Numbered from the stretch's first letter, positions 52,013-62,509 are shown. The stretch: 64,000 nt of DNA from Tahibacter aquaticus (GCF_004363655.1 NZ_SNZH01000020.1:81776-145775); one strand, 5' to 3'. Numbers and translations are program-made. The notes: generated by a model not told the origin, from the letters alone.

Positions 52013-53334
52013 TCGAGATCGTGCTGGAAATCGCCGTTGCGCTGCTGTCGCTGGCGCTTGCCGCCATCTGGGCGACGGACCGGCGCCGCGCGGCGCGGCA
52101 GCGGCCGGCGGCCAGCGGCCTAGTGGACTTGCCGCGCAGCGATTCGCCGTATCCCGGCGCGGCGGCGCGCCGCTTCATGGTGCGCCTGTTCACAGGCGCC
52201 TTCCTGGTACGCCTAGTCGGCGTGCTGGTGATCAGCCTCACCGACGCCATCCGCAGCCTGAGCTTGAGCCCCGACTCCCTGCGCTATCACGAGGAAGCCC
52301 TGGCCATCGCCGAGGAAATGCGTGACGGCTTCTTCAACGCACCCAATTGGATAGACAACGGCTGGTTCCAGTTCACCGGACTGGTGTACTACCTGCTCGG
52401 GCCTAATCCCCTGTATATCCAGCTCATCAACATCCTGCTCGGCGCGCTCACGCCGCTGGTGGTGTTCCGCCTTGTACTCGAAGTGTACGGTATGGAAAAG
52501 CTCGCAAGAGTCACCGCTCTTCTTATTGCATTTTTTCCCTCTTTCATTTATTGGTCCTGCCTCATGCTCAAGGACCCGCTCTCGATCTTCAGCGTATCGC
52601 TGCTGGTTCTGGCGGTCGTGCGCCTGCGCCGCAGCTTCAGCGCCAGCGCCCTCGGTGTCATGGCGTTCTGCCTGCTCATGCTGCTGGGTGTGCGCGAATA
52701 TCTGTTCTTCGTGAGCGTGTTCCTGATCGTGATTTCCTACATTCCGGTGGAAGGACGGCGCACGATTCCACTGCTGGCAACCATGGCCGGCGTCGTCGCG
52801 CTGATCGGCGTGGCGACCTACGCTGCCGGCTTCGGCGTGTTCGGCGTGGACTACATCCGCCAGTCGCACTACTTCGACCTTGAATACATCAACCAATCGC
52901 GCATCAACATCAGCCACGGAACGGGCGCATTCTTCGACGCACCGGAAGATGCCGTCTGGGGCGAGAGCGCGGATTCCACATTTCGCGCCCTTGTCGCAGC
53001 GATCTATTTCTTCTTCGTCTCCATCGACCTGACTCAGATCGGCAGCCTGCGTCAGCTGATGGCGTTGCCGGAAGTTCTGATGTTCCTGGTTCTGCTGCCC
53101 AGCCTAGCGCGTGGCCTGATGCACAGCTGGCACCACGCGCGGCAGGCTTCCCTGCCGCTGGCGGTATTCGCCTTCGGACTGCTCGTCGTGTATGGCTCGG
53201 CTGCCACCAACATGGGCGCCATGTTCCGCTGGCGCATGCAGGCGCTGCCGCTGCTGTTGACATTCATGGTGTACGGGGCCTTCGTCCACGGACGCGGGCT
53301 GATCTATCGCTCGCTCAAGCGCCTGGAGTTCTAG
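52009..53334 (+). CDS. Polytopic membrane protein, GT39/GT-C-like
   Basis: 441 residues with about ten to eleven transmembrane helices. PDSLRYHEEALAIAEEMRDG after the first helices looks like the first-loop acidic region of GT-C sugar transferases (GT39/ArnT-like), and GPNPLYIQLINILLGALTPLVVFRLVLEVYG is typical of that family. It could transfer a polyprenyl-linked sugar to the polymer in the periplasm. It is less certain than the GT-B enzymes; a second polymerase-like protein is an alternative. Start ATG overlaps the previous stop. Confidence 0.65.
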   Translation: MIEIVLEIAVALLSLALAAIWATDRRRAARQRPAASGLVDLPRSDSPYPGAAARRFMVRLFTGAFLVRLVGVLVISLTDAIRSLSLSPDSLRYHEEALAIAEEMRDGFFNAPNWIDNGWFQFTGLVYYLLGPNPLYIQLINILLGALTPLVVFRLVLEVYGMEKLARVTALLIAFFPSFIYWSCLMLKDPLSIFSVSLLVLAVVRLRRSFSASALGVMAFCLLMLLGVREYLFFVSVFLIVISYIPVEGRRTIPLLATMAGVVALIGVATYAAGFGVFGVDYIRQSHYFDLEYINQSRINISHGTGAFFDAPEDAVWGESADSTFRALVAAIYFFFVSIDLTQIGSLRQLMALPEVLMFLVLLPSLARGLMHSWHHARQASLPLAVFAFGLLVVYGSAATNMGAMFRWRMQALPLLLTFMVYGAFVHGRGLIYRSLKRLEF

Positions 53335-53340
53335 CCCCGC

Positions 53341-54513
53341 ATGACCGGCCCCATCGATGCCGTGGTACTGGGCCTGTCGCCGACCGGCCTGTTCGCCTGT
53401 CGCGAACTGCACCGCGCGGGCCGGCGTGTATTGGGCGTGGATTCCGGCCCCGCGTGCGCCGCCCATTCAAGCACGCTGCAGGCGAGCTGGCGCGTGGTGG
53501 CAGACGAGGAACTGCTGCAGCGCCTCGTCCAGTTGGGCAGCCGGCAGACAGAACCTCCGGTGCTGCTGCCGACAAATGACCGCTACATCGAATTCATCTG
53601 CCGGCACGCCGATTCACTTGTGACTAGTTTCCATTTCCCCGATTGCTACACCGGCATCGCCAGCGAGTTGCTGGACAAGCTGCGCTTCCACCGCCTGTGC
53701 CAGCGCCACGGCATGGCTGTGCCCGGCATGTGGGAGGTGAGCAACAGGGCCACGCTTCAGGAGATGGCAGGGCAGATTGTGTTTCCGTGCATTCTCAAAC
53801 CTGCCCTCATCCATCGTGCACGGGCCTATCTGCGCGGCAAAAAGGTAGTCCTGGCGCGCACGCCGGCAGAGCTGGATGCATGTCTGGCTCAGGTACCTGA
53901 CGACGTGGGCGGCTGGCTGGTGCAGGAAGTGATTCCGGGCGCCGAATCGCGGATCACCGTGTATGCGGGCTATGCGAGCCGCACGGGCGAGATCCTGCAG
54001 GCCTTCACCGCGCGCAAGCTGCGCCAGTATCCGCCCGGCTTCGGATCGGCAAGCTTGGCGATAAGCGACATCTGCGCCGAAACCGCTGCGCTCTCGGCGA
54101 ACTTCGTCCGTGCGATCGGACTGCGTGGCATCTTCGGTGCCGAGTTCAAGCGTGATCCGCGCGACGGACAGCTGAAGATGATTGAGATCAATCCGCGTCC
54201 GACGCTGTGGTTTCAGCTCAGCCATGCAGCCGGCAAGCGAATCGCCGACGCAGCCTGGTGTGATCTACGCGGTGCTGCGCCACTGCACGACCCACCCCAA
54301 CGCGACGGTGTGCTTTGGCGCTACGCCCTCAAGGACCTGGCTTCGGCCCTGTTCTACCGGCGCCACGGAGCAGATTTCGTTTTCCCCCCTCCCGACGTAT
54401 CGGCATCCGGCGTCTGCACGGCCCGGACCTGGGCGGTACACGACCCGCGCGACCCGCTGCCGGCGCTGGCCGAACCGCTGCTCTACCTGCGCAAATGGTG
54501 GAAGGAACGGTGA
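53341..54513 (+). CDS. ATP-grasp ligase in the exopolysaccharide locus
   Basis: 390 residues. The N-terminus AVVLGLSPTGLFACRELHRAG is a Rossmann-like preATP-grasp domain; the ATP-grasp core shows FPCILKPALIHRARAYLRGKKV, WLVQEVIPGAESRITVYAGY and the metal-binding LKMIEINPRPTLWFQLSHAAG. Carboxylate-amine/thiol ligases of this type attach amino acids or amines to carboxyl groups, here perhaps on a uronic acid of the repeat unit. The C-terminal half may be an acceptor domain. It is followed by a deacetylase with a TGATG overlap. Confidence 0.82.
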   Translation: MTGPIDAVVLGLSPTGLFACRELHRAGRRVLGVDSGPACAAHSSTLQASWRVVADEELLQRLVQLGSRQTEPPVLLPTNDRYIEFICRHADSLVTSFHFPDCYTGIASELLDKLRFHRLCQRHGMAVPGMWEVSNRATLQEMAGQIVFPCILKPALIHRARAYLRGKKVVLARTPAELDACLAQVPDDVGGWLVQEVIPGAESRITVYAGYASRTGEILQAFTARKLRQYPPGFGSASLAISDICAETAALSANFVRAIGLRGIFGAEFKRDPRDGQLKMIEINPRPTLWFQLSHAAGKRIADAAWCDLRGAAPLHDPPQRDGVLWRYALKDLASALFYRRHGADFVFPPPDVSASGVCTARTWAVHDPRDPLPALAEPLLYLRKWWKER

Positions 54514-55373
54514 TGAAGACACTGATCGTCAACGCCGACGATTTCGGCCTGTGCGAAGGCGTGAACGCGGCCATCCTGGACGCCTATGCCACAGGCAGCC
54601 TGTCCAGTACCACGCTCCTGGTCAACGGCAATTCGGCAGCGGCGGCGGCGCAACTGGCACGGCAGCACCCGGGGCTGGGCGTGGGCCTGCATTTCAATCT
54701 TACGCTGGGCCGACCCAGCGCCGATCCGCAGGAAATCGGCAGCCTGCTTCTGCCCGGCGGCGAGTTTCCGGCGCGTGGAGCACTGGCGCGCCGCCTGATG
54801 CTGGGGCGCGTGAGCAGCGCGCAGCTGACGGCCGAATTCGACGCGCAGCTCGCAGCGTTCAGCCGTCTGGGCCTGGTACCAAGCCATATCGACAGCCACC
54901 AGCACGTGCACGCTTTCCCGCAGGTGTTCGATGTGCTCGCCCAAGTTTGCGCAGAACGCTCGCTGCCGCTGCGCCAGCCCTGGGTAGCGCGGCCCAGCGG
55001 TGCGCACCCGCGCCTGGGTCGGGCTCTGCGCACCGGCCTGCTGGCCTGCATGAACGCGCGCAATCAGCGGCGGTGGCAAGGGCGCCTGCGCAGCAACGAA
55101 GCCTTCACCAGCGTATTCGATCTGGGAGCGATGCCGTCCCGGTTGGACGCCAGCCACTACCGGACTTTGCTGGGTGCCGCACAGGCGTTTCCGTGTGAAC
55201 TCATGGTGCACCTGTCACGCCGGCCGGACGACGTGGCCGGACTCACGCGCATTGGCGACGTATCGCACGCCGAGTGGCAATGCCTGAGTGAAGGCGTCCT
55301 GGCGGGAGTTATTGCCGAGCAGGGTTGGCAGCTGCGCAGCTATCGCGACGCCTTCGACGAGGGAAAGTGCTGA
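54513..55373 (+). CDS. ChbG/HpnK (YdjC-like) carbohydrate deacetylase
   Basis: 286 residues from the ATG at 54513, which overlaps the ATP-grasp stop (TGATG). [21 protein letters not shown] carries the catalytic/metal Asp pair; [14 protein letters not shown] and [15 protein letters not shown] hold the metal His residues. YdjC-fold enzymes remove N-acetyl groups from sugars. In this setting it may free an amino group on the repeat unit or its precursor, which could be the acceptor for another decoration. It ends with TGATG into the acyltransferase gene. Confidence 0.87.
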   Translation: MKTLIVNADDFGLCEGVNAAILDAYATGSLSSTTLLVNGNSAAAAAQLARQHPGLGVGLHFNLTLGRPSADPQEIGSLLLPGGEFPARGALARRLMLGRVSSAQLTAEFDAQLAAFSRLGLVPSHIDSHQHVHAFPQVFDVLAQVCAERSLPLRQPWVARPSGAHPRLGRALRTGLLACMNARNQRRWQGRLRSNEAFTSVFDLGAMPSRLDASHYRTLLGAAQAFPCELMVHLSRRPDDVAGLTRIGDVSHAEWQCLSEGVLAGVIAEQGWQLRSYRDAFDEGKC

Positions 55374-55948
55374 TGTACCGCGACATGCACGAAGGTCGGC
55401 CGTCTGCGCTGCGGCGCTGGTCCCTGCGCGAGTTGGTGTTCTTCACCCTAGCGAACCACGTGCCGCGGCTGTGGATTCTGGATCGCTATCGCCCCCTGCT
55501 GTATCGGCTGGCCGGCGTGCGACTGGACGGGCGCTGCACTATCCATGGCCCGCTGAGCGTACGCCCCTACGGCGCCTGCTCGCAGATCCACATCGGGGAA
55601 GATACGTTTCTCAATGTGGATACGGCCTTCACCTGCGTCTACGACGGCGTGCGCATAGGCGCTCGCGTTCAGATCGGGCCGCGGGTGAGCTTCGAGACCA
55701 TGGGCCATGGCCTGGTCTACGTACCGGGCAAGGGTCGCGGCCGCACCTCGGCGCCTATCGTTGTGGAAGACGAAGTGTGGATTGGCGCCAACGTCGTAAT
55801 CTTGCAGGGCGTGACCGTAGGCCGCGGCGCGGTGGTCGCGGCGGGCGCAATCGTCAATCGCGACGTGGCGCCCTATTCACTCGTCGGCGGCGTACCCGCA
55901 CGACTGATACGCATGCTGACGCGGCCAGACACGGACGGTGCCGCATGA
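55373..55948 (+). CDS. Left-handed beta-helix acyltransferase (WcaF/NodL-like)
   Basis: 191 residues from ATG 55373 with GAGGGAAAG upstream. Hexapeptide repeats are clear ([86 protein letters not shown]). These enzymes O- or N-acetylate sugars using acetyl-CoA in trimers. Presence of an acetylase beside a deacetylase implies editing of acetylation on the polymer. Overlaps its neighbours by 1 base and 4 bases. Confidence 0.88.
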   Translation: MYRDMHEGRPSALRRWSLRELVFFTLANHVPRLWILDRYRPLLYRLAGVRLDGRCTIHGPLSVRPYGACSQIHIGEDTFLNVDTAFTCVYDGVRIGARVQIGPRVSFETMGHGLVYVPGKGRGRTSAPIVVEDEVWIGANVVILQGVTVGRGAVVAAGAIVNRDVAPYSLVGGVPARLIRMLTRPDTDGAA

Positions 55949-57138
55949 AAGTCGTCCTGTTCGCGAATACCGATTGGTATTTATACAATTTCCGTCTGGG
56001 TCTCGCGCTTGAGCTACAGCGCCGCGGCGTCGATGTGTTGCTGATCTCGCCGGACGGTCCATACGGTTCGCGCCTGCATGCGCTGGGCCTGCGTTGGATT
56101 GTGGCACCGCTGCGGCGGCGCAGCCTAGATCCGCTCAGCGAACTCCGTACGATCGTCTGGCTTTGGCGTCTGCTCCGGCGTGAGCAGCCTAATCTTATTC
56201 ACGGCTTCACGATCAAATGTGCGGTCTACGCATCCATCGCAGCACGCCTGGCCGGCGTTCGGGCACGCATCGGCGCAGTTACCGGTATGGGGTACGTCTT
56301 CACCAGCACTGACCTGCGCGCGCGCTTGTTGCGCCCGCTGGTACGCGAGGTGATGCGCGCCGCTCTCAGCGGACCGCACGTGCGTGTGGTGCTGCAAAAT
56401 GGGGACGACGTGGTACTTTTCACGCGCAGTCACCTGGTGGACGCACGCCTCATCCGCCTAATACCAGGTTCGGGAGTAAACTTATCCCGCTTTAGCCAAT
56501 GCAGCAACGCGGCAGCCCCTGGCCCACTGCGCGTGCTGCTGGCCGCGCGCCTGCTGTGGGACAAGGGCATCGGCGAATATGTTGAGGCCGCGCGTCGGCT
56601 CAAGGCAGCTGGCCGAAGTATTCGTTTCCAGCTTGCCGGCATGCTAGACGAGGGCAATCCTGCATCGGTGCCGCGTCCTATCGTGGACGCCTGGGCAGCC
56701 GAAGGGACGATAGAGTGGTACGGGCATGTCGAGGACATGCCCGCCCTTTTCGCGAACACCGACGTAGTCGTGCTGCCGAGCTACCGCGAGGGCTGCCCCA
56801 AGTCCCTAATCGAAGCCGCCGCCTGTGCACTGCCGTTGATTGCTACCAACGTGCCTGGCTGTCACGATGTAGTTCACCACGAAGCCAATGGCCTACTGAT
56901 TCCCGCGCGTGATGCGCAGCTGTTGGCAGAGGCTATCGCACGTCTCGACGATGATCGCCCGCTGGCGCGCCGACTTGGCCTCGCTGCACGAGAGCGCGCG
57001 CTGGCCGAACACGACGAACGCTCGGTGATCGCCCGCACCCTGGCCGTATATCAGGAGCTCTTGCCGGAAATCTTTGCGCAGACCGTGAGCCCGCTCGCCG
57101 AGCCTTTGAACACTATGGGGTCGGACCAGAGCCTCTGA
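55945..57138 (+). CDS. GT4-family glycosyltransferase, last gene of the locus
   Basis: 397 residues from the ATG at 55945; a longer open frame is an overlap artefact. [20 protein letters not shown] is the N-terminus of the PelF/EpsD-like GT4 group, with [47 protein letters not shown] and the donor-site [23 protein letters not shown]. The start overlaps the acyltransferase as ATGA. No gene of the locus follows within 440 bases. Confidence 0.88.
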   Translation: MKVVLFANTDWYLYNFRLGLALELQRRGVDVLLISPDGPYGSRLHALGLRWIVAPLRRRSLDPLSELRTIVWLWRLLRREQPNLIHGFTIKCAVYASIAARLAGVRARIGAVTGMGYVFTSTDLRARLLRPLVREVMRAALSGPHVRVVLQNGDDVVLFTRSHLVDARLIRLIPGSGVNLSRFSQCSNAAAPGPLRVLLAARLLWDKGIGEYVEAARRLKAAGRSIRFQLAGMLDEGNPASVPRPIVDAWAAEGTIEWYGHVEDMPALFANTDVVVLPSYREGCPKSLIEAAACALPLIATNVPGCHDVVHHEANGLLIPARDAQLLAEAIARLDDDRPLARRLGLAARERALAEHDERSVIARTLAVYQELLPEIFAQTVSPLAEPLNTMGSDQSL

Positions 57139-57583
57139 GATCGAAGCAGCTTCGACGTCTCTTCGCGGCCCACAATTCACGACACGACTCCCAATCAGCT
57201 AGTAGCAGGCAACGCCAGTGCCGCCGAAATTCCATGTCGCAACCTAGCTGCTGCGCCAGGGGGTTATCAATCAGCTTGCACTGCTTTGCGCGAGATCGAC
57301 GCCGGCCGCGCGCTCGGCGTTCTGAACCCGCAATGCCTCGATCAGCACCTAAGCTTGTGGCGTTTCAGCACGCTACTGCAAAAAGGCCGCACATGACGGC
57401 TACAAAAACCCCGCTCAAGGACGGGGCAATCAGGAGTGACCGAATGGGCCAGGCTGCCTGAGGCGGTTCACTCGGCACGCCCCGCCGGGGCCAACGAGCG
57501 AGGCTAGTGCCCCTGCAATTTTATGGCAGTGGGCCTCGCAGCGTCATCCCATCGCGCGGGCAATTCTCCCCCTCTATTGCGCC
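57139..57583. other. Intergenic region after the exopolysaccharide locus
   Basis: 445 bases without a supportable gene. A minus-strand terminator lies at 57404-57426. Nothing else stands out; codon structure is absent. Confidence 0.6.
57404..57426 (-). terminator. Rho-independent terminator, minus strand
   Basis: Read on the minus strand: CCCCG stem, loop TCCTTGAG, CGGGG stem and the run TTTTTG. Good stem plus T-run. It lies ~158 bases downstream of the minus-strand gene at 57584-57910, which it should terminate. Confidence 0.75.
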
Positions 57584-57910
57584 TCAGTAGACAGTTACCC
57601 AGAACGGGCGTCTCGAGCCTCTTGCAACATCGTGCTTATAACGTCGGGAGGCCGAGCTGACAACACTCCGCTTGTACTCAAGCTGCCGGAGCAGCAGACG
57701 GACTTGGGCATCGGCTGCCGCATCAGGCAGATCGAGCCCCTCGGCCCTCCGCTGAGCACGAATCAGCTCTACCCACGACGAATCTAGCTGGATAGACACC
57801 GCCACATCAGCTGCACGAGCCGGCAATGTGCCGCACGCTAGAACGACGCACATATATGCCAGTGCAGATCTGATCATCGAGGCAGAATAGGAGACGCGTC
57901 GATCGCTCAC
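57584..57910 (-). CDS. Small exported protein of unknown function
   Basis: 108 residues from the GTG at 57910, chosen because GGAGG lies 5 bases upstream; longer and shorter starts lack a good ribosome-binding site. A signal peptide is present (IRSALAYMCVVLACGTLPARAA). The mature part VAVSIQLDSSWVELIRAQRR has a basic, helical C-terminal half ending FWVTVY. No family recognised. It is followed by a terminator. Confidence 0.55.
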   Translation of the reverse strand: MSDRRVSYSASMIRSALAYMCVVLACGTLPARAADVAVSIQLDSSWVELIRAQRRAEGLDLPDAAADAQVRLLLRQLEYKRSVVSSASRRYKHDVARGSRRPFWVTVY

Positions 57911-58976
57911 GGCGACCTCCGTTCTTGGCATCAATTTAAAAGCAGTCGTCTGACTCAATCGGAACTCGGCGCAATGCGAGCACCTGCGTCAATTCCATTC
58001 GTTTTACTCAAAGCAACTTTACGCAAATTACTAAAAACATCAACGACCAAACTGTGATGATCAGCAGACCCAGCAGCTGTATAGCGGTAAATGGAAGCAG
58101 AATCCGCTGTTTCCCGGTCGCATTTTCCGTCAAGGCGAGTCAACAAAACCATTTACCTGAAGAGTTTACGAAGACAATCGATACAAGCGCTCGACTCTTG
58201 TTCAGACTTGCGCATAACGTAGCAGACACAACCTTCTAACGCCCCGCCCCATCTTGCACTCGGCCAAGGCGGTAGTTTGCGACAGACTCATGGCCGAGTT
58301 CGCATGCTGAGTTACCATCCAAAGGAACGATGAGCCGACTACCCCTGTCGGCGGCAATAGCCAGAGTCCAACGATGGATTGTAAGTTGCTGATTCACTCG
58401 GGAGTTAGGATTGGTCTATTGGGACGACCGGGGTGGCGTCAGGGATTTCTGTAGTGCCTAAGGGTGGCGGACTCTTTGATCACGCCCTCTCCAAGGCTTC
58501 CGCCGCCATGACCCCATCGAGCAAATCAGCCGCAACGCGACCGACTTCTCGTTGCTTATCAAGAAGCGCGAAGACGACACGAAAGATTGGTAGCGCTGAC
58601 AAACATGATCGGCAACTTCGCAGCCTTTCCAGACGACCAGAAAAACAGTAAAGACGATATTGCGAAGCATTTTCGTTTGAAGATGCTTTGTCCTGAATCC
58701 GGATTGGAAATAGAAGACTTTCTTCGTAAAGGCCGTTTGCACTGCGCGCCTGCTCGCGGCTGGGAACTTTCGAAGGTGAATCTCGATGGCGGGCACGACA
58801 GCGCAAGGCAAGCGGAAGTCATATCCCGGAGTGTTCGGGGCGTCCAGTGCTTGTTCCGGAAAGTGCTTCGGCGCGATCACAGATTCCCGATCATCACAAA
58901 TACAACATGCTGAACTGACGCGGCAGGCGCATACTGAAACCGCCGATCTCGCCTGGAGAGATCGTGCTCACCGTTT
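57911..58976. other. Gene-poor region, no supportable genes
   Basis: About 1,070 bases, AT-richer than its surroundings (for example 57990-58240). Several short ORFs on both strands (58054, 58433, 58587, 58458) have no ribosome-binding sites and no protein-like composition. It looks like decayed intergenic DNA left of an IS insertion. Confidence 0.6.
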
Positions 58977-59264
58977 TTGCAGCGTGAGGCGGACCTAGCG
59001 CGATTGAAGGACCTGATTGAATCCATTCCCGACGGCATCGTTGTGGTAAGCCGCGCCGGCGATATCGTGCTTTCTAACCGTCAGGCCGAACGCCTGTTTG
59101 GCTATGAAGGCGGCGAGCTCCAGGGTAAGCCCATTGAGAACCTGCTGCCGCCTGGAAGCCGCGACGCACATGTCGCCCATCGCTCACTCTACTTTGCCGA
59201 CCCCGGGCCCAGGGCAATGGGCCGCGAGATCGAGCTGTTCGGTCTGCGTGTTGAGGCGCGTTGA
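58977..59264 (+). pseudogene. PAS domain fragment of a signalling protein cut by an IS element
   Basis: 95 codons starting at a TTG without a ribosome-binding site. DLIESIPDGIVVVSRAGDIV, then LSNRQAERLFGYEGGELQGK and PIENLLPPGSRDAHVAH is a typical PAS sensor domain. The frame ends at a TGA inside the terminal repeat of the IS21-like element, where the PAS would continue to a kinase or cyclase domain. The protein was truncated by that insertion. Only the PAS sensor part is left. Confidence 0.8.
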
Positions 59265-60855
59265 AAATTGACCAGCTAGACGAGATTGTGCGCGGAAAAT
59301 TGACCAGGGTGTCCCACCTAACCTGCATGAGTTTCGGCCGATGCGGGGTGACGAAGGTGCACACCATGGCGACGTACGCGACGGTCCGGCGGCTGAGGTT
59401 GCGGGACTGGTTGTCGATCAGCGAGATCGCGCGGCGAACAAGCCTGTCGCGCAACACGATCAAAGCCTGGCTGCGTGAGCCGGCGCGGCGGGAGATGAAG
59501 TACAAGCGCACGCCGGCGAGCAAGATGCTGGACGTGTTCGAGGCGTGGCTGCGCCACGCCCTGGAGGTAGATGCGCGGCGGCCGCGCTCGCAACGCCGTA
59601 CAGCACGGCGCCTGCATGAGCAGGTCAAGGTCGAAGGGTTTAGCGGCCATTATTCCCGTGTCACAGAGGCGCTCAGGGCTTGGCGAGCGCAGGCGGATGG
59701 CGTCACCACTCGATCGGCCTACGTGCCGTTGACCTTCGCGTGGGGTGAAGCCTTCCAGTTCGACTGGAGCGAAGAAGGGATCGTGATCGGCGGCATCTGG
59801 CGGCGGGTGCAGGTGGCGCATATGAAGCTGTGCGCGAGCCGCGCGTTCTGGCTGGTTGCGTATCCGAGCCAAGGCCACGAGATGTTGTTCGACGCCCATA
59901 CCCGATGCTTCGTCGGGCTGGGTGGTGTCGCTCGCCGCGGCATCTACGACAACATGAAGACGGCGGTGGATCGTGTGCCGGGCCAAGGTAAAGCTCGGAT
60001 CGTCAACGCGCGATTTGCGGCGATGACAGCGCACTATCTGTTCGACCCGGACCTCTGCAATGTGGCGTCAGGCTGGGAGATAGGCCGGGTTGAGAAGAAC
60101 GTCCAGGACGCGCGACGGCGGATCTGACAGACGACGCTAGAGCAGCGCTTCGCCTCGTTTGCCGACCTCAATGTGTACTTGGCCACGCAGTGCGTGATGA
60201 CGCGTAACGCAGCGCATCCGGAGCTGACGATTGCCGAGGCCCTGGAGCATGAACAAGCACACCTGATGCCTATGCCGGCGCCGTTCGATGGCTACGTGGA
60301 ATTGCCGGTGCGCGTCTCAAGCACGAGCTTGATCACGGTGGCGCGCAACCGCTACTCCGTGCCGTGCGCCTACGCGGGCCATCGCGTCAGCGTGCGGCTC
60401 TATCCAGAGCGGCTCGTCGTCGTCGTGGACCAAGACGTCGTGGCCGAACACGCGCGCGTGGTGGAACGCGATCGTGTCATCTACGACTGGCAGCACTATC
60501 TTCCACTCGTGGAGCGCAAGCCCGGCGCACCTCGCAACGGCGCGCCGTTCGCCCAGATGCCTGAACCGTTGTTGCGGCTGAGCCGCGCGTTGCTGCGTCG
60601 CGAGGGCGGCGATCGCGTGATGGCTCAGGTGTTGGCAGCCGTGCCCGTTCACGGCTTGGAAGCAGTGCTCGTCGCCGTGGAGCTGGTCCTCGATACCGGC
60701 CGCCCCAGCGTCGAGCACGTGCTTAATGTGCTGGCACGTCTGCGCGAGGGAGCTGCACCGGACGTCGTCGCTACAGCGCTGACCGTTACGACCCCACCAC
60801 TGGCCGCACCCGGCCGCTACGACAGCCTGCATGCGGATCAATCGATTCGACAGAT
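59263..60855 (+). mobile_element. Decayed IS21-family element (left end and istA only)
   Basis: Two copies of the terminal repeat GAAAATTGACCAG at 59263-59275 and 59295-59307 mark the left end, as in IS21-type multiple terminal repeats. istA follows; istB and the right end are missing, and sequence after about 60850 belongs to another gene. The element interrupts the PAS gene. Its transposase has a nonsense codon, so it is inactive. Confidence 0.85.
59366..60850 (+). pseudogene. IstA transposase with an internal stop codon and lost C-terminus
   Basis: From the ATG at 59366 (MATYATVRRLRLRDWLSISE) the frame has an HTH domain and the DDE catalytic region: FQFDWSEEG (Asp), GIYDNMKTAV (Asp) and the SGWEIGRVEKNVQDARRRI Glu region. 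A TGA at 60125-60127 then interrupts the same frame that resumes with TLEQRFASFADLNVYLA and continues through LPVRVSSTSLITVARNRYSV to about 60850. TGG in a relative at that codon would give RRIWQTT. The last residues match no IstA ending, so the 3' end is deleted too. Confidence 0.85.
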
Positions 60856-61532
60856 CACTCAGACATTCCGTCCGACTTGTCGTGCTTCTTCGGCTTTTTC
60901 GGACGCAAGCTCGGTTGGCGAGATTTCGTCTGCGTAAGCGCACCCTCTCCGGCCGTGGCTATCTCAAGCAATTTCGGAAATTGTTTGAGATCGATCAATC
61001 GAGCGGCGTAGTCAAAGCGCACTGAAAGTGCACATAGCAAAACCGTCACGCCGACAGCGTTGAAAGCAGACAGAATCCCTACCGCGATTCCCTGGTCCCA
61101 CACAAGTGCAGAATTTAGCGACAGAAGAATGGCAGAAGCCAAAGCGCCCTTCCAGAAACCACGTTGGAGATCGCCAAAATGAATTTTTGTCCAGCCATCT
61201 GCGCGAGTATCTTCGTAGCCCGAATGATCCCCGTTCAGTTGAACCATGTTGCCTGCCCATTTTCGTGCAGCAAGACATCGCAACGGTTCCAGACGCGTGA
61301 GCGCGAATCGGATGTCGTCCGGGTGCAACGTGCCGTAGATGGGTGAACACGCGAGCGTAAGTGCTGCATTGCTTGCTCGGGAGATGTCCTTCTTAGTGAC
61401 GAGCTGCCATAGCCGCAATGTGCGTGCTTGTGCAATCCGCAACCAGACATGTCGTACCTGGACCCATGCGATGACACAGCTCAACGCAACACTGATTCCG
61501 ACTACCCAATTGTGATCGGAAAAGGCTCTCAT
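60855..61532 (-). CDS. Membrane protein of unknown function
   Basis: 225 residues from the ATG at 61532 (MRAFSDHNWVVGISVALSCV). There is one N-terminal membrane helix, a soluble middle with IYGTLHPDDIRFALTRLEPL and VQLNGDHSGYEDTRADGWTK, two further helices (GALASAILLSLNSALVW; AVGVTVLLCALSVRF), and a Lys/Arg-rich cytoplasmic tail. No family recognised. Its stop lies at the junction with the decayed IS21 element, so the C-terminus may be altered. A longer frame upstream to 61691 is not supported. Confidence 0.55.
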   Translation of the reverse strand: MRAFSDHNWVVGISVALSCVIAWVQVRHVWLRIAQARTLRLWQLVTKKDISRASNAALTLACSPIYGTLHPDDIRFALTRLEPLRCLAARKWAGNMVQLNGDHSGYEDTRADGWTKIHFGDLQRGFWKGALASAILLSLNSALVWDQGIAVGILSAFNAVGVTVLLCALSVRFDYAARLIDLKQFPKLLEIATAGEGALTQTKSRQPSLRPKKPKKHDKSDGMSE

Positions 61533-62133
61533 ACTGCTCGATCTCCATCTGAACCTGGGATTGTTGTCTTCGAAGTCGAACGCCTGATCGCTAGATCGGC
61601 ATGGCCATGTCTCGCGCAACACATGGCGCCGTTCCTCGTGGAAACTGGACACCGTCAAGGCGACCTCATCGTGACGTCCACAGGACAGCAAAGCCCTGTC
61701 TCAATACGCGAGATCGGCCAACGTACCGGGCGCACACCACCAGTCTGACAATTTACGGAGTACAGGATGACCACCAACGCAGCACTTTGGGCGGCTTGGG
61801 TTGACGCGGAATTAAATTCGTCGATCAGATCCCGCTGGCCCAGCTTAGCGGCGAGCCTACCGCTACCGAGGAGCACGTCGGCCGAGGTCGAAGCCTTCCG
61901 CGTCTTCACACCCAAGCGCCGATCGCTGGCGACACGGATGCCGGTGTTCCATCGGAAATGTTTCCGCGGGGCAGACCCGGTTTGAACACACACCGAGTAA
62001 TGCCCACTGGGTTCGTATTTACGGTGAGTCGAGCGCAAACAAGCCGGCCGCAGGCCCATCCCGCGTACCGGAGGGGTGGATAGCGGACTCAGGCGTATTG
62101 AAACTGATTGCAGTATCGGTCGCGCCGCGGACC
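61533..62133. other. Intergenic region with at most one doubtful ORF
   Basis: About 600 bases. One plus-strand ORF of 72 codons (61767-61985) has GGAG before its ATG but no recognisable product; other ORFs are shadows. I do not call a gene here. Confidence 0.5.
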
Positions 62134-62442
62134 TTAGCGCCGCGAAGTCCGGCGGCGTTGTGACTGGATTCCGCCAGCGCCTGTTGCCAATGCACCGCGC
62201 GCCTTGAGCTTTGCAATCAGCATGTCGAGCAGCACGTGAGGATCGAGGTCGAGCGCCGCACAGAGTTCCACATACTCCACGACATCCAAGCGCCGATCGC
62301 CGCGCTCAAGCAAACTCACCCATTGCTGAGATCGACCCAGCAAAGTGGCTAGACCGGTTTGCGTCAAGCCTTGCGCTTCGCGGTGATCGCGAAGCGTGTC
62401 GATGATGCGTCGATACTCTGCTCGATGGATGGATTTGGGCAT
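62134..62442 (-). CDS. Xre-family helix-turn-helix regulator
   Basis: 102 residues. YRRIIDTLRDHREAQGLTQT, then GLATLLGRSQQWVSLLERGDRRLDVVEYVE is a complete Cro/C1-type HTH domain (about residues 10-70), followed by LCAALDLDPHVLLDMLIAKL and a basic tail. It is divergently placed to two plus-strand genes and may repress them or itself. Common in islands, phages and addiction modules. Confidence 0.85.
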   Translation of the reverse strand: MPKSIHRAEYRRIIDTLRDHREAQGLTQTGLATLLGRSQQWVSLLERGDRRLDVVEYVELCAALDLDPHVLLDMLIAKLKARGALATGAGGIQSQRRRTSRR

Positions 62443-62503
62443 CGCCGCTGCTCAGTCGCGACGGCGAAGGTAGGAAGTACAAGGCGATACGCGAAAACCT
62501 TGT

Positions 62504-62509
62504 TATAGT
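62504..62509 (+). promoter_or_regulatory. -10 element before the divergent plus-strand genes
   Basis: TATAGT in TTGTTATAGTG, 36 bases before the ATG at 62546 in the 103-base divergent region beside the Xre gene. A -35 hexamer is not obvious. Confidence 0.35.

Noticed and set aside
58433..58913. Several overlapping ORFs before the PAS fragment
   Set aside because: Mutually overlapping on both strands with no start signals; composition does not resemble protein.
60938..61025. Continuation of istA after 60850
   Set aside because: The frame changes to Ser/Arg-rich text that is the antisense of the membrane protein gene, so the element ends before this.
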